Assembly: GCA_035279525.1 (NCBI GenBank)
Contig: DATEHQ010000100.1
Coordinates: forward strand, 145,598 to 209,597
Direction: 5' to 3'
DNA: 64,000 nucleotides
Source of the DNA: DATEHQ01 sp035279525
GTDB taxonomy: Bacteria; Chloroflexota; Dormibacteria; Dormibacterales; Dormibacteraceae
Under the pieces are notes generated by a model. It had not been told where the DNA came from. It saw only the letters and a list, made by a program, of their open reading frames with translations, and ran no database searches. Each line of letters opens with the position of its first letter. Within the stretch, counting starts at the first letter, position 1. A program made the position numbers and the translations under genes. Below are positions 1-8,815 of this stretch, piece after piece.

Positions 1-1
1 G

Positions 2-2134
2 GTGCTCAGCACCGCCGTGATGGCCAAAGAGCCGCGGGAGGGGATCGACTGGTTCCCCCTCACGTGCGATTACGAGGAGAAGCTCTACGCCGCGGGCAAG
101 ATCCCGGGCGCCTTCATGAGGCGCGAGGGCAGGCCCAGCGAGACGGCGATCCTCGCCTCGCGGTTGACCGACCGCCCGCTGCGGCCGCTCTTCCCGGAGG
201 GCTTCCGACTAGACGTGCAGGTCGTCTCGACTGTGCTCTCGGTCGACCAGGAGAACGACCCGACCATCCTGAGCATCAACGGCGCCTCCACGGCCCTCGT
301 CATCTCCGACATCCCCTTCCAGGGTCCGGTCGGCGCCGTGAAGATGGGCTACCTCGACGGCCAGGTCGCCGTCAACCCGCCCATGTCCCGCATGGCCGAA
401 TCGGAGCTCGACCTGACCGTCGCCGGCACGGCCGACGCGATCCTGATGGTGGAGGCCGGTGCCAAGGGTGTGAGCGAGCAGGTCGTGATCGACGCGCTCG
501 CCGCGGCGCACGAGGAGATCAAGCGGATCTGCGCCGCCCAGCTCGAGCTGCGGGAGCAGGTCGGACTCGAAAAGCGCGAATGGATCCCGAACCCCTATCC
601 CGAGCAGATGCTCGAGATCGTGGGCGAATACCTCGCTCTGCGGCTCGACCAGGTGCTCTACTCGGCCGACAAGGCCAAGCGCGAGAGCGCTCTCGACGAC
701 CTGCGGACGAAAACCGTCATCGAGCTCGGAGAGCGCTTTCCCGAGCACGTCGACATTCTCGGCAAGCTCTTCGACAAGGCGCTCAAGGATCGCGTGCGCC
801 AGCGCATCGTCGAGGAGGGCGTGCGGGTCGACGGTCGCGGACTCAAGGACGTGCGGCCCATCACGGTCGAGGTCGGCGTGCTGCCCCGGACGCACGGGTC
901 GGGCCTCTTCACCCGCGGACAGACCCAGGCGTTGACCATCGCCACGCTCGGTTCGATGTCCGACCAGCAGAAGCTCGACGGCCTGACGGCCGAAGAGTTC
1001 AAGCGCTACAGGCACCACTACAACTTCCCGCCGTACTCGGTCGGCGAGGCGCGGCCGCTGCGTGGTCCGGGCCGGCGCGAGATCGGCCACGGCGCGCTCG
1101 CCGAGCGTGCCCTGCTGCCGGTCGTTCCCCCAGTCGAGGAATGGCCGTACACGATGCGGCTGGTCTCCGAGATCCTCAGCTCGAACGGCTCGACCTCGAT
1201 GGCCTCGGTGTGCGGCTCGACGCTCGCACTGATGGATGCGGGGGTGCCGATCAAGGCCCCGGTGGCCGGCATCGCGATGGGCCTCGTCACCCGCGAGGGG
1301 AAGTTCGCCGTCCTGACGGACATCCAGGGTGTCGAGGACGCGCTGGGCGACATGGACTTCAAGGTCGCGGGCACTCGCGACGGCATCACCGCGCTGCAGA
1401 TGGACATCAAGATCAAAGGCCTGACCCACGAAATCCTCGCCCAGGCGCTCGACCAGGCTCGCGAGGCGCGCCTGTTCGTGCTCGACAAGATGCTCGCGGT
1501 AATTCCAGGACCGCGCACCGTGATGAGCGACTACGCGCCGCGCATCACGACCATCCTGATCAACCCCGACAAGATCCGCGACGTGATCGGCCCGGGGGGC
1601 AAGATGATTCGCAAGATCACCGAGGAGACGGGCGCGCAGATCGACGTCGAGGACGACGGCCGCGTGTTCATCTCGGCGGTCGACCAGGAGGCAGGCAAGA
1701 AGGCGATCGACTGGATCAAGAGCCTCACCGACGAGGTCGAGGTCGGCAAGATCTACAGGGGCAAGGTCGTCCGGATCATGCCCTTCGGAGCCTTTGTCGA
1801 GGTGCTGCCCAACCAGGACGGGCTGGTGCACGTCTCGAAGCTGACAGACCACCGCGTGGAGCGGGTCGAGGAGGTCGTGAACGTCGGCGACGAGATCGTG
1901 GTCAAGGCGGTCGAGGTCGACAGCCAGGGCCGGCTCAACCTGAGCCGCCAGGCCGCCATCGAGGACCTGACCTCGAGGGGCGAGCCGATCGCCGAGAGCA
2001 TCAGCGCGGAGGCCAGGGAGGCGGCGCTCGCCTCGCCGGCGCCGGCGCGCGAGAGCGGTGGATACGGCGGGCGGGATCGCGGCGGCCGCAACGGCGGCGG
2101 CCGGGATCGGGGTCGCGGCCCTCGCCGGGACTGA
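2..2134 (+). CDS. pnp: Polyribonucleotide nucleotidyltransferase (PNPase), 5' truncated by the window edge
   Basis: This is a phosphorolytic 3'-5' exoribonuclease of mRNA turnover. The frame is open to the left edge and begins at about residue 40 of a normal PNPase, so the true start lies outside the window. Visible in order are the first RNase PH core ([30 protein letters not shown]), the linker helical domain, the second RNase PH core ([10 protein letters not shown], then [21 protein letters not shown] near residue 400), a KH domain with GxxG (VIGPGGK, about residues 510-570) and an S1 domain (about 580-645). The tail after residue 680 is rich in Arg and Gly (RGG-like), an RNA-binding-type extension. 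RNase J and RNase Y are also in this window. Confidence 0.97.
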   Translation: MLSTAVMAKEPREGIDWFPLTCDYEEKLYAAGKIPGAFMRREGRPSETAILASRLTDRPLRPLFPEGFRLDVQVVSTVLSVDQENDPTILSINGASTALVISDIPFQGPVGAVKMGYLDGQVAVNPPMSRMAESELDLTVAGTADAILMVEAGAKGVSEQVVIDALAAAHEEIKRICAAQLELREQVGLEKREWIPNPYPEQMLEIVGEYLALRLDQVLYSADKAKRESALDDLRTKTVIELGERFPEHVDILGKLFDKALKDRVRQRIVEEGVRVDGRGLKDVRPITVEVGVLPRTHGSGLFTRGQTQALTIATLGSMSDQQKLDGLTAEEFKRYRHHYNFPPYSVGEARPLRGPGRREIGHGALAERALLPVVPPVEEWPYTMRLVSEILSSNGSTSMASVCGSTLALMDAGVPIKAPVAGIAMGLVTREGKFAVLTDIQGVEDALGDMDFKVAGTRDGITALQMDIKIKGLTHEILAQALDQAREARLFVLDKMLAVIPGPRTVMSDYAPRITTILINPDKIRDVIGPGGKMIRKITEETGAQIDVEDDGRVFISAVDQEAGKKAIDWIKSLTDEVEVGKIYRGKVVRIMPFGAFVEVLPNQDGLVHVSKLTDHRVERVEEVVNVGDEIVVKAVEVDSQGRLNLSRQAAIEDLTSRGEPIAESISAEAREAALASPAPARESGGYGGRDRGGRNGGGRDRGRGPRRD

Positions 2135-2147
2135 GCCGAACGGGCAG

Positions 2148-2906
2148 ATGACCGAGCGGATCAAGGTCGCGCTGGCGGGACATCGCGGCAAGGTCGGCTC
2201 GGTCCTCGCGGCGGCCTTCGAGGCCGAGCCCGGAGTCGACTACGTCGGGGGAGTCGGGCCGGGGGATGACCTGGCCGCGTTTCTCCGGGAGAACAGGCCG
2301 CGTGCGCTGGTCGACTTCACGCGGCCGTCAGAGGCGCTGCACAACGCGCTCGCGGCAATCGCGGCCGGCGCTTCACCGGTGGTGGGGACGACCGGGCTGT
2401 CGACCGCCGACGTGGACAAGGTGGCGACGGCTTGCCAGGGGAAGCACCTCGGTGGCATCGTCGCGCCCAACTTCGCGGTGGGCGCGGTGCTGATGATGCA
2501 CCTGGCGGAGATCGCCGCTCCCCATTTCGAGGCGGTCGAGGTGATCGAGATGCATCACGCGGCCAAGCTCGACGCGCCTTCTGGCACGGCGCTCACCACA
2601 GCGCGCCGCCTCGGTGCGCGGCGGGGCAGCCGGCCGTTCACGCACAAGAAGGCCGAGAAGGAGACCCTCGCCGGGACGCGAGGTGGGGAGGAGGCCAACG
2701 TGGCGGTCCACAGCATCCGCCTTCCGGGCTTCGTGGCGGACCAGGAGGTCATCTTCGGACTGCCCGGCCAGACGCTGACGATCGCTCACCGCACGACGAG
2801 CCGCGAAGCCTACGTACCGGGCGTGATGCTCGCGATCCGGGCCGTGACGGGCGCGGCCAGGTTCTACCGCGGCCTCGACGAGCTGCTCGGATTGACTTTT
2901 GACTGA
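2148..2906 (+). CDS. dapB: 4-hydroxy-tetrahydrodipicolinate reductase
   Basis: Reduces tetrahydrodipicolinate precursor with NAD(P)H in lysine/diaminopimelate synthesis. The ATG at 2148 is chosen because the Rossmann start (MTERIKVALAGHRGKVGS, glycine-rich GxxGxxG) follows directly; earlier in-frame starts only read the pnp tail. The family signature EMHHAAKLDAPSGTA, carrying the catalytic His and Lys, sits near residue 140. The 252-residue length is normal. The gene begins 13 bp after pnp and its stop overlaps the next start. With asd and dapA just downstream this forms a lysine/DAP cluster. Confidence 0.96.
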   Translation: MTERIKVALAGHRGKVGSVLAAAFEAEPGVDYVGGVGPGDDLAAFLRENRPRALVDFTRPSEALHNALAAIAAGASPVVGTTGLSTADVDKVATACQGKHLGGIVAPNFAVGAVLMMHLAEIAAPHFEAVEVIEMHHAAKLDAPSGTALTTARRLGARRGSRPFTHKKAEKETLAGTRGGEEANVAVHSIRLPGFVADQEVIFGLPGQTLTIAHRTTSREAYVPGVMLAIRAVTGAARFYRGLDELLGLTFD

Positions 2907-3513
2907 CCATCCGACCCGCGTCCAGATCTGGGCGTCGCAGCTCTGGGCGAACGACTTCCCACCCGTCTGCGCGATGACGGGCCGGCCCGCCGAGACGTGG
3001 CGAAGGTTCAAGTTCGTGACGGCGCCGGGCTGGACGTACTCCCTCCTCGTCCTCATCCTGGCGGGTGGATTGGGGCTGATCGTGCACGCCGTCGTCGTGA
3101 GGCTCGTCGCCCAGCGCGCGTCGGGGTACCTGCCGCTGACGAGGGCGAGCAGCAAGCTTGCCATCGTGCTTCGTTGGGCGCCCGCAAGCCTTTTTGTCGC
3201 CGGGATCGTGAGCTGGGTGGTCTGGCTCGTGGCGGCGTCGAACAACGGCCAACCCGCGCAGAGCATGGCGCTCGCCTTCGCGCTGCTTGGAGTTCTGCTG
3301 TTCCTGTCGGCCTGGACCGCGCGCCTGCTGGTCAGGCCTCTTGTATGTCCGAGGGCCAGAGTGATGGAGATGGCTCCAGGCCACAACGATCGGATCGTCG
3401 AGCTGCGCAACGTGCACCCTGCGTTCGTGGCAGCAGTCCAGCTAAGCCAGCAACAGCGCGCGCAGACTTACGCGAACTACTTCAGATACGCCCCTTTGCA
3501 GATGCCGAGGTGA
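2899..3513 (+). CDS. Hypothetical membrane protein in the dap cluster
   Basis: I do not recognise this 204-residue protein. It starts at TTG 2899, overlapping the dapB stop by 8 bp, so it is probably translated with dapB. The N-terminal about 40 residues are soluble and contain PPVCAMTGRPAE, a short Cys-centred motif without a partner CxxC. Three hydrophobic segments follow at about residues 44-68, 89-111 and 119-141, the first two separated by a basic loop. The C-terminal 60 residues are polar. Position between dapB and asd suggests co-expression but does not reveal a function. Confidence 0.7.
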   Translation: MTDHPTRVQIWASQLWANDFPPVCAMTGRPAETWRRFKFVTAPGWTYSLLVLILAGGLGLIVHAVVVRLVAQRASGYLPLTRASSKLAIVLRWAPASLFVAGIVSWVVWLVAASNNGQPAQSMALAFALLGVLLFLSAWTARLLVRPLVCPRARVMEMAPGHNDRIVELRNVHPAFVAAVQLSQQQRAQTYANYFRYAPLQMPR

Positions 3514-3541
3514 CGCTCTGGCGCGATCCACCGATTCGAAC

Positions 3542-3556
3542 TAAACTGGCGGCGTG
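3542..3556 (+). promoter_or_regulatory. -10 element directly before asd (leaderless-type promoter)
   Basis: TAAACT at 3542-3547 is followed by exactly six bases and the GTG start codon at 3554. No Shine-Dalgarno sequence is present. The spacing puts the expected transcription start at or within a base or two of the start codon, so the asd mRNA is probably leaderless. The same TANNNT-N6-start layout precedes four other genes in this window (8730, 15743, 26925 and 59163). Confidence 0.55.
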
Positions 3557-4582
3557 CCCACCTCCAAGCGATTAAACGTTGCTGTCGTCGGCGCGACCGG
3601 GATGGTCGGCCACGAGATGCTGCGCGTCCTGGTCGACCGGAAGTTTCCGACAGAGCGCGTGCGCGTCTTCGCTTCCGACCGCTCGGTGGGCTCGAAGATC
3701 GCCTACAACGGCGACTCCCTGACTCTCGAGCATCTCGACGAGAAATCGTTCGACGGGGTCGACGTGGTCATGTTCGCGGCGGGCGCGGAGATCTCGCTCA
3801 TGTACGGGCCGATCGCGGCCGAGGCCGGCGCGCTGGTCATCGACAAGAGCTCGGCCTGGCGGATGAAGGACAACGTGCCGCTGGTCGTCCCCGAGGTGAA
3901 CCCCGACGACATCAAGGAGAACGAGGGCATCATCGCCAGCCCCAACTGCACCACGATCCCGCTCACGATGATCCTCGAGCCTCTGCGGCAGAAGGTGGGC
4001 GTGGAGCGAGTCATCGTCTCGACCTACCAGGCCGCGTCCGGCGCGGGCCGCGCGCTGTCGACTGAGCTGCAGGAGCAGACCGAGGCGATCGCCGGCAATA
4101 GGGTGCCGGACGTCGCCGCCACGTCGCACCAGCTTGCATACAACGTCATCCCGGGTGGCTGGAAGCCGCAGAGCTATGGCTACAACGAAGAAGAGATGAA
4201 GCTCGTGCACGAGACCAGGAAGATCCTCCACGACCCCGAGCTCAGGATCACCGCCACGTGCGTGCGTGTGCCGGTGCAGGTCGGGCACAGCGAGTCGGTC
4301 CTGATCGAAACCTCCCAGGCCATCGAGCCGGACGACGTGCGCACAGTGCTTGGCGAGGCGCCCGGCGTCGTGATCGAGGACGACCCCGCGGCGCGCATCT
4401 ATCCGACGCCCCTGCACGTGGCGGGACGCGACGACGTGTATGTTGGCCGCATTCGCAAGGATCTCTCGTCGAAGAACGGCATCGCCTTGTGGATCGTGTC
4501 CGACAACCTGCGCAAAGGCGCGGCCCTGAACGCGGTGCAGATTGCCGAGAAGGCGATTGAAATGGGAGTTGTGACGAAGTGA
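3554..4582 (+). CDS. asd: Aspartate-semialdehyde dehydrogenase
   Basis: Makes aspartate semialdehyde from aspartyl phosphate, the branch point to lysine/DAP, methionine and threonine. The 342-residue protein opens with the NADP-binding motif VAVVGATGMVGHEMLRVL. The catalytic cysteine lies in SPNCTT (about Cys132), and the phosphate and substrate-binding C-terminal half carries HVAGRDDVYVGRIR. GTG at 3554 is taken as start because it immediately precedes the Rossmann strand and has a -10 element six bases upstream. The stop overlaps the dapA start by 4 bp (GTGA), implying translational coupling. Confidence 0.96.
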   Translation: MPTSKRLNVAVVGATGMVGHEMLRVLVDRKFPTERVRVFASDRSVGSKIAYNGDSLTLEHLDEKSFDGVDVVMFAAGAEISLMYGPIAAEAGALVIDKSSAWRMKDNVPLVVPEVNPDDIKENEGIIASPNCTTIPLTMILEPLRQKVGVERVIVSTYQAASGAGRALSTELQEQTEAIAGNRVPDVAATSHQLAYNVIPGGWKPQSYGYNEEEMKLVHETRKILHDPELRITATCVRVPVQVGHSESVLIETSQAIEPDDVRTVLGEAPGVVIEDDPAARIYPTPLHVAGRDDVYVGRIRKDLSSKNGIALWIVSDNLRKGAALNAVQIAEKAIEMGVVTK

Positions 4583-5505
4583 GCAAAGACATCGGTCGCC
4601 TCCTGACCGCGATGATCACGCCGTTCAAAGCCGACCATTCGGTCGACTACGACATGGCTCAAAAGCTCGCCGCTCAGCTGGTGGCCGACGGCTCGGACGG
4701 AGTCGTGGTCTCGGGCACCACGGGCGAAGCGCCCAGCCTGAGCGACCCCGAGAAGATCGAGCTCCTGCGTGCGATCAAGGAGGCGATTCCCTCAGCGGAC
4801 GTGGTCGCCGGAACCGGAAGCAACGACACGCACCATTCGGTCGAGCTCTCCAGGCTCGCGATGAAGGCGGGCGCCGATGCGCTCCTGGCTGTGGTGCCGT
4901 ACTACAACAAACCGCCGCAGGAGGGGATGTACCAGCACTTCAAGGCCATCTCGGAAGTGGGCCCAACGATCATGTACAACATCCAGGGCCGCACCGCGGT
5001 CAACATGACCGCCGCGACGACGCTGCGCTGCGCGGAGCTGCCGGGCATCATCGGCGTCAAGGAGGCGAGCGGCGACCTCGACCAGATCGGCCTGGTATGC
5101 GCCGGCAAGCCGAATCGCTTCAAGGTCTGGAGCGGCGACGACAGCTGGACGCTGCCGGTGCTCGCCGTCGGCGGCTACGGTGTGATCTGTGTCGTCTCGC
5201 ACATCGCCGGCCGGTCCATGGCGAGGCTGATCGACGCGCACGTCAAGGCCGAGAACGATGTCGCGCGTGACATCCATCTCGGGCTGCTCCCCGTGATCAG
5301 GTCGCTGATGACCACGGCGGCCAACCCTGTTCCCGTCAAGTCGGTGCTGAATGCGATGGGCTTCCCGGCCGGACCTTTCCGCCTCCCGCTCGTGCCTCTG
5401 AGCGACGAGCAGCTCAAGTCGGTGATGAAGACCGTCCACGAGGCCGGCGAGCTCATCACGTTTTCGAATCTCGGGGTCCCCGCGAGTTCACGGCGGGGCC
5501 TCTGA
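4579..5505 (+). CDS. dapA: 4-hydroxy-tetrahydrodipicolinate synthase
   Basis: Condenses pyruvate with aspartate semialdehyde, the first committed step of DAP synthesis. It is a TIM-barrel aldolase of 308 residues. The Schiff-base lysine is in GVKEASGD (Lys161), Tyr133 lies in MYNIQGRT, and the SGTTGE loop is present. YNIQGRT differs from the more usual YNVPGRT by a Pro to Gln change. The last residues ([10 protein letters not shown]) are encoded by a dispersed palindromic repeat at 5473-5515 and are not part of the conserved fold, so the original stop was probably further upstream. Confidence 0.96.
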   Translation: MSKDIGRLLTAMITPFKADHSVDYDMAQKLAAQLVADGSDGVVVSGTTGEAPSLSDPEKIELLRAIKEAIPSADVVAGTGSNDTHHSVELSRLAMKAGADALLAVVPYYNKPPQEGMYQHFKAISEVGPTIMYNIQGRTAVNMTAATTLRCAELPGIIGVKEASGDLDQIGLVCAGKPNRFKVWSGDDSWTLPVLAVGGYGVICVVSHIAGRSMARLIDAHVKAENDVARDIHLGLLPVIRSLMTTAANPVPVKSVLNAMGFPAGPFRLPLVPLSDEQLKSVMKTVHEAGELITFSNLGVPASSRRGL

Positions 5506-5515
5506 GCTCGTGGGG
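5473..5515 (+). repeat. Dispersed 43-bp palindromic repeat, copy A
   Basis: This unit begins GGGGTCCCCGCGAGTTCACG and ends CTCTGAGCTCGTGGGG. The arms CCCCGCGAGTTCA and TGAGCTCGTGGGG pair into a 13-bp stem with two G-T pairs. Other copies lie at 16854-16896, 18156-18210 (inverted) and 60168-60210. This copy encodes the C-terminus of DapA and runs past its stop codon. Confidence 0.75.
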
Positions 5516-5543
5516 CCAAAGCCTGGAGTGAAAGTCGCTTAGC

Positions 5544-6167
5544 ATCCCCGATGAGCTGACCCAGCTCCACGCCACGATCCGGTCCTGCAAGAGCTGCGGC
5601 CTGCACGCCACCCGGACCCAGGCGGTGCCGGGAGTCGGTCCCTGTCCGGCCGACATCATGATCGTCGGCGAGGCGCCGGGCTTCAACGAGGACCGGCAGG
5701 GCGAGCCGTTCGTGGGCGCCGCGGGCAAGCTGCTCGACACGCTGCTGGCGCGCATCGACCTGACGCGGCAACACGTCTACATCACCAACGTCCTGAAATG
5801 CCGCCCGCCCATGAACCGCGACCCCATGCCCAACGAAGCCGAGGCCTGCTCGCCCTACCTGCGGCGTCAGCTAGAGCTGGTCCGGCCCAAGGTCGTGCTG
5901 ATCCTCGGGCGCCACGCGCTCGAGCGCCTGATGCCGGGCCAGGGCTCGATCTCTCGCATCCACGGCAGCATGATCAAGCGCGGCGACATCGCATATGTGC
6001 CGCTCTACCATCCGGCGGCGGCGCTGCACAACGGCACGCTGGTCGCAGACCTCGAGCACGACTTCGACCAGGTCAAGCAATACCTCGACAAGGTGCTGGC
6101 TCCGCCGCCGCCGCCCCAGCCGGTGGTCGCGGCCAGGCAGGAGCCAGAGCAGCTGACCCTGTTGTGA
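5544..6167 (+). CDS. Uracil-DNA glycosylase, iron-sulfur (family 4 type); start codon unclear
   Basis: Removes uracil from DNA. The core shows [20 protein letters not shown] (water-activating and uracil-binding motif), [17 protein letters not shown] and a C-terminal LYHPAAAL motif. Four cysteines fit a [4Fe-4S] cluster: CKSC near the N-terminus, then one each in LKCRPP and EACSP. The first two are encoded at 5586-5597, upstream of GTG 5625, the first standard in-frame start, so that start cannot be right. The frame opens after a stop at 5529-5531 and contains no ATG, GTG or TTG before 5625. ATC at 5544 (used here) or CTG at 5556 are the only near-cognate options in a suitable place. A TAGCAT -10-like element at 5540 points instead to an out-of-frame ATG at 5551. 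Function is clear, the start is not. Confidence 0.8.
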   Translation: MPDELTQLHATIRSCKSCGLHATRTQAVPGVGPCPADIMIVGEAPGFNEDRQGEPFVGAAGKLLDTLLARIDLTRQHVYITNVLKCRPPMNRDPMPNEAEACSPYLRRQLELVRPKVVLILGRHALERLMPGQGSISRIHGSMIKRGDIAYVPLYHPAAALHNGTLVADLEHDFDQVKQYLDKVLAPPPPPQPVVAARQEPEQLTLL

Positions 6168-6181
6168 AAAACCCCCACTAG

Positions 6182-7834
6182 TTGTCGCGGCTCAGGTACC
6201 TCCCGCTCGGCGGCCTCGGCGAGGTCGGCATCAACATGTGGGCGCTCGAGTGGGAAGGCAAGGTGCTGGTGGTCGATGCGGGCCTCATGTTCCCGCAAGA
6301 GGACATGCCGGGAATCGACCTCGTCCTGCCGGACATCTCCTATCTCATGTCTCGCGAACGCGAGGTCACAGGGATCGTCCTCACGCACGGTCATGAGGAC
6401 CACATCGGCGGGCTGCCGTTTGCGCTCAAGAAGGTCAACGTCCCCGTTTATGGGACGCGGCTGACGCTCGGCCTGGTCAAGCCAAAGCTCAGAGAGCATC
6501 GCTTCCTGCGCGAGTCCGACCTGCGCGAGATACGCGTGGGCGACCAGGTCCAGCTGGGTCCGTTCCGCGTCGAGACCATCGCCGTGTGTCACTCGATCCC
6601 CGACGCGGTCGGGCTGTCGATCGAAACACCCGTCGGACGAGTCGTTTACACGAGCGATTTCAAGCTCGACCCCGCGCCGCCCGACGGTCATCCCACGGAC
6701 ATGGCCCGCTTCAAGGCACTGGGTGATCAGGGCGTGCTGCTCCTGCTGAGCGACTCGACGAATGCGGAACGCCTGGGACGCTCAGGCTCCGAGCGTGATC
6801 TGCACGCGCCGTTCGAGCGCATCTTCGGCGAGGCGCCGGGCAGGATCGTCGTCGCCAACTTCGCATCGAACATTCACCGCATCCAGCACCTGGTGCGGAT
6901 GGCGGAACAGTTCGGGCGCCGCGTCGCCGTCGTCGGGCGGAGCCTCCAGACGAACTTCAAGACCGCACGCGAGCTGGGTTTCCTCGAGGTGCCGGACGGC
7001 TTGACGGTTCCCCTCGGCGAGATAGACCGCGTGCCGCCGTCGAGGCTTCTTCTCTTGACGGCGGGGAGCCAGGGCGAGCCGATGTCCGCGCTCACGCGAT
7101 TTGCCGCGCAGCGGCACCCCGCGGTGAACGTCCTCAAGGACGACTGGGTCGTCATCTCCGCGCGGCCGATCCCAGGCAACGAGCGGATGGTCCATCAGAC
7201 GGTCAACAACCTCTACCGCCACGGCGCCAGGGTGTTCTACTCCGAGGTGGGCAACGTGCACGTGACCGGCCACGCTCAGCGCGATGAGCTGATCGAGATG
7301 CTCGGCGCCGTCCGGCCCCGGTTCTTCATCCCCGTGCACGGGGAATACCGTCAGCTCTACCTGCATTCCGAGATCGCGCGCGGGTCTGGACTCGCCGAGG
7401 ACCGGATCGCGGTGGTCGAGGACGGCGAGTCGGTCGAGCTTTCCGCCGAGGCGATGGTGCGCGGTGAGAAGGTGCCGAGCGGGCTCGTCTACGTCGACGG
7501 CCTCGGCGTGGGGGACGTGGAACAGGTCGTGCTGCGCGATCGGCGGCACCTGGCGGAGGATGGCATCCTCGTGGCCACGCTGACGCTCGACCGCGACACG
7601 GGCACGCTGCGCGTGGGGCCAGAGCTGGTCTCACGCGGCGTGATCGAGCCCGAGCTCTCGAGCAAGCTGATGGCGGACGCACGCGCCGCGGTGATCGAGA
7701 GCATCGCGCGCTTCGCCGATTCACGCCCCGAGCTCAGCCTGCTGCAGGAGGCGGTCCACGACGCCGTGTCGCGCACTGTCTACAGGCAGACCCGGCGCCG
7801 TCCTATGGTGATCCCGGTCATCACCGAGATATGA
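6182..7834 (+). CDS. rnj: Ribonuclease J
   Basis: A metallo-beta-lactamase/beta-CASP ribonuclease with 5'-3' exo- and endonuclease activity on mRNA and rRNA precursors. The 550-residue protein has the zinc motif THGHEDHIGG near residue 70, the distal His and Asp motifs (VCHSIPDAVG, YTSDFK), the beta-CASP insert and the late motif PVHGEYRQLYLH near residue 383, followed by the C-terminal dimerisation domain. TTG at 6182 is the only start consistent with the conserved opening LRYLPLGGLGEVG. The next gene starts inside its stop (ATGA). Confidence 0.95.
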   Translation: MSRLRYLPLGGLGEVGINMWALEWEGKVLVVDAGLMFPQEDMPGIDLVLPDISYLMSREREVTGIVLTHGHEDHIGGLPFALKKVNVPVYGTRLTLGLVKPKLREHRFLRESDLREIRVGDQVQLGPFRVETIAVCHSIPDAVGLSIETPVGRVVYTSDFKLDPAPPDGHPTDMARFKALGDQGVLLLLSDSTNAERLGRSGSERDLHAPFERIFGEAPGRIVVANFASNIHRIQHLVRMAEQFGRRVAVVGRSLQTNFKTARELGFLEVPDGLTVPLGEIDRVPPSRLLLLTAGSQGEPMSALTRFAAQRHPAVNVLKDDWVVISARPIPGNERMVHQTVNNLYRHGARVFYSEVGNVHVTGHAQRDELIEMLGAVRPRFFIPVHGEYRQLYLHSEIARGSGLAEDRIAVVEDGESVELSAEAMVRGEKVPSGLVYVDGLGVGDVEQVVLRDRRHLAEDGILVATLTLDRDTGTLRVGPELVSRGVIEPELSSKLMADARAAVIESIARFADSRPELSLLQEAVHDAVSRTVYRQTRRRPMVIPVITEI

Positions 7835-8130
7835 AGCTTCCGCCTCTTGCTCTCGTCGCGCCGAGCCTGTGCCCGCGTTGCGACCAGCCCGCGATGATGC
7901 TCAACCATTCGGAGGAGAGCCAGTGCGCCCACTGCGGGCTGCAGCTCCACCAATGCGGCCACTGCCGGGGCGTCGCAGGACCGTTCGACCGGTACTGCGG
8001 ATTCTGCGGGCACGAGCTGGTGCGAGGCGAGTCCCGGCCGATGTGGTGGAGGTTGTGGTTCCTGGCGGCTCTGGTCCCGCTGGTGGGAGGCCTGATCTAC
8101 GGAATCGCGCAGGCGCAGGTGCATCACTAG
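7831..8130 (+). CDS. Double zinc-ribbon protein with C-terminal membrane anchor
   Basis: A 99-residue protein overlapping the RNase J stop by 4 bp. Four CxxC knuckles are visible: CPRC, CAHC, CGHC and CGFC, i.e. two zinc ribbons in the first 65 residues. A hydrophobic segment at about residues 73-95 is a likely single membrane span, leaving the ribbons in the cytoplasm. The specific role is not recognisable. Coupling with rnj suggests a connection to RNA metabolism but this is only positional. Confidence 0.75.
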   Translation: MKLPPLALVAPSLCPRCDQPAMMLNHSEESQCAHCGLQLHQCGHCRGVAGPFDRYCGFCGHELVRGESRPMWWRLWFLAALVPLVGGLIYGIAQAQVHH

Positions 8131-8160
8131 GCTGCGCGGCGGGCGCCCGGCCGCCAGGCC

Positions 8161-8400
8161 CGGATAGGCCGGACTATCCGAAGACGAAAGGGTCGCCAGA
8201 CCCGGACAGGCCGGACTATCCGAAGACGAAAGGGCCGCGGGCCCGGATAGGCCGGACTATCGGAAGACGAACGGGTCGCCGACCTGGACAGGCCGGACTA
8301 TCCGAAGACGAACGGCCGCCAGGCCCGGACAGGCCGGACTATCCGAGGACGAAGGGCCGCCAGGCACGGACAGGCCGGACTATCCGAGGACGGAGGCAGC
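8161..8400. repeat. Six tandem 41-42 bp hairpin repeats
   Basis: The core GGACTATCC (one copy GGACTATCG) recurs at 8171, 8213, 8254, 8295, 8336 and 8377, a spacing of 42 bp once and 41 bp four times. Each unit holds a short palindrome, clearest as GGATAGGCCGGACTATCC, in which GGATAG pairs with CTATCC; other units have GGACAG in the left arm. The array fills the roughly 300 bases between two convergent genes and contains no other gene. The 41-bp period is not a multiple of three, so it is not a coding repeat. It may act as a two-way transcription barrier. Confidence 0.85.
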
Positions 8401-8430
8401 AGCCGGCCGCGCCCACCGGGCACGGGACGA

Positions 8431-8730
8431 CTAGCTCCGGTTCAGGCGCTGCCCGCACTCCACGCAGAAGCTGTGCCGCCCGAGGTTGTGATGACCGCAT
8501 GACGAGCACACGAGCCGCCGCGGTGGGTCGGCCTGCAGCCACCGCTCATTCTCGCGCCGGTACCAGATGCCATCTTCGGGACCGAGCATCCAGCGCCGCC
8601 CCTCGCTGTCGAGCACAGCGAGGTCCCGCACGGCGACCCTGAACGCCCGAGGCAGCAGGCTGCCGGAGCGCCGCTCGTCGACCAGGAACCTGTAACGGAT
8701 CTCGGCTTCCGCAAACGGATCGACGGCCAT
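8431..8730 (-). CDS. Small zinc-ribbon protein, unknown function
   Basis: A 99-residue soluble protein. The N-terminal two thirds look like a small beta-rich domain (RYRFLVDERRSGSLL, LDSEGRRWMLGPEDGIWYRR). The C-terminus is a single zinc ribbon, CSSC-x10-CVEC. ATG at 8730 has TACTCT at 8742-8737 exactly six bases upstream and no ribosome-binding site. The gene is divergent from ftsK and convergent with the 7831 gene across the tandem repeats. I do not recognise its function. Confidence 0.7.
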   Translation of the reverse strand: MAVDPFAEAEIRYRFLVDERRSGSLLPRAFRVAVRDLAVLDSEGRRWMLGPEDGIWYRRENERWLQADPPRRLVCSSCGHHNLGRHSFCVECGQRLNRS

Positions 8731-8742
8731 CGGGCAAGAGTA
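8728..8742 (-). promoter_or_regulatory. -10 element before the 8730 gene (leaderless-type)
   Basis: On the minus strand TACTCT (8742-8737) is followed by six bases and ATG (8730-8728). No Shine-Dalgarno sequence is visible. The spacing is identical to that before asd, ymdB, the glutaredoxin-like gene and eno. Confidence 0.5.
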
Positions 8743-8815
8743 TGCCCGGAGGCAGAAGCTCGGCGGAGGCGGGAGCGTCGGTTAGAATCGAGCCCGGCTC
8801 AAGGGCCAACGCAGC

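Noticed and set aside
209..2191. Long antisense open frame opposite pnp, and many similar long frames elsewhere
   Set aside because: Very high GC makes long open frames on other strands and frames common. These have Arg/Ala/Pro/His-rich nonsense composition and no recognisable motifs.
8161..8400. CRISPR array
   Set aside because: The units are directly tandem with no unique spacers, and no cas genes are nearby.
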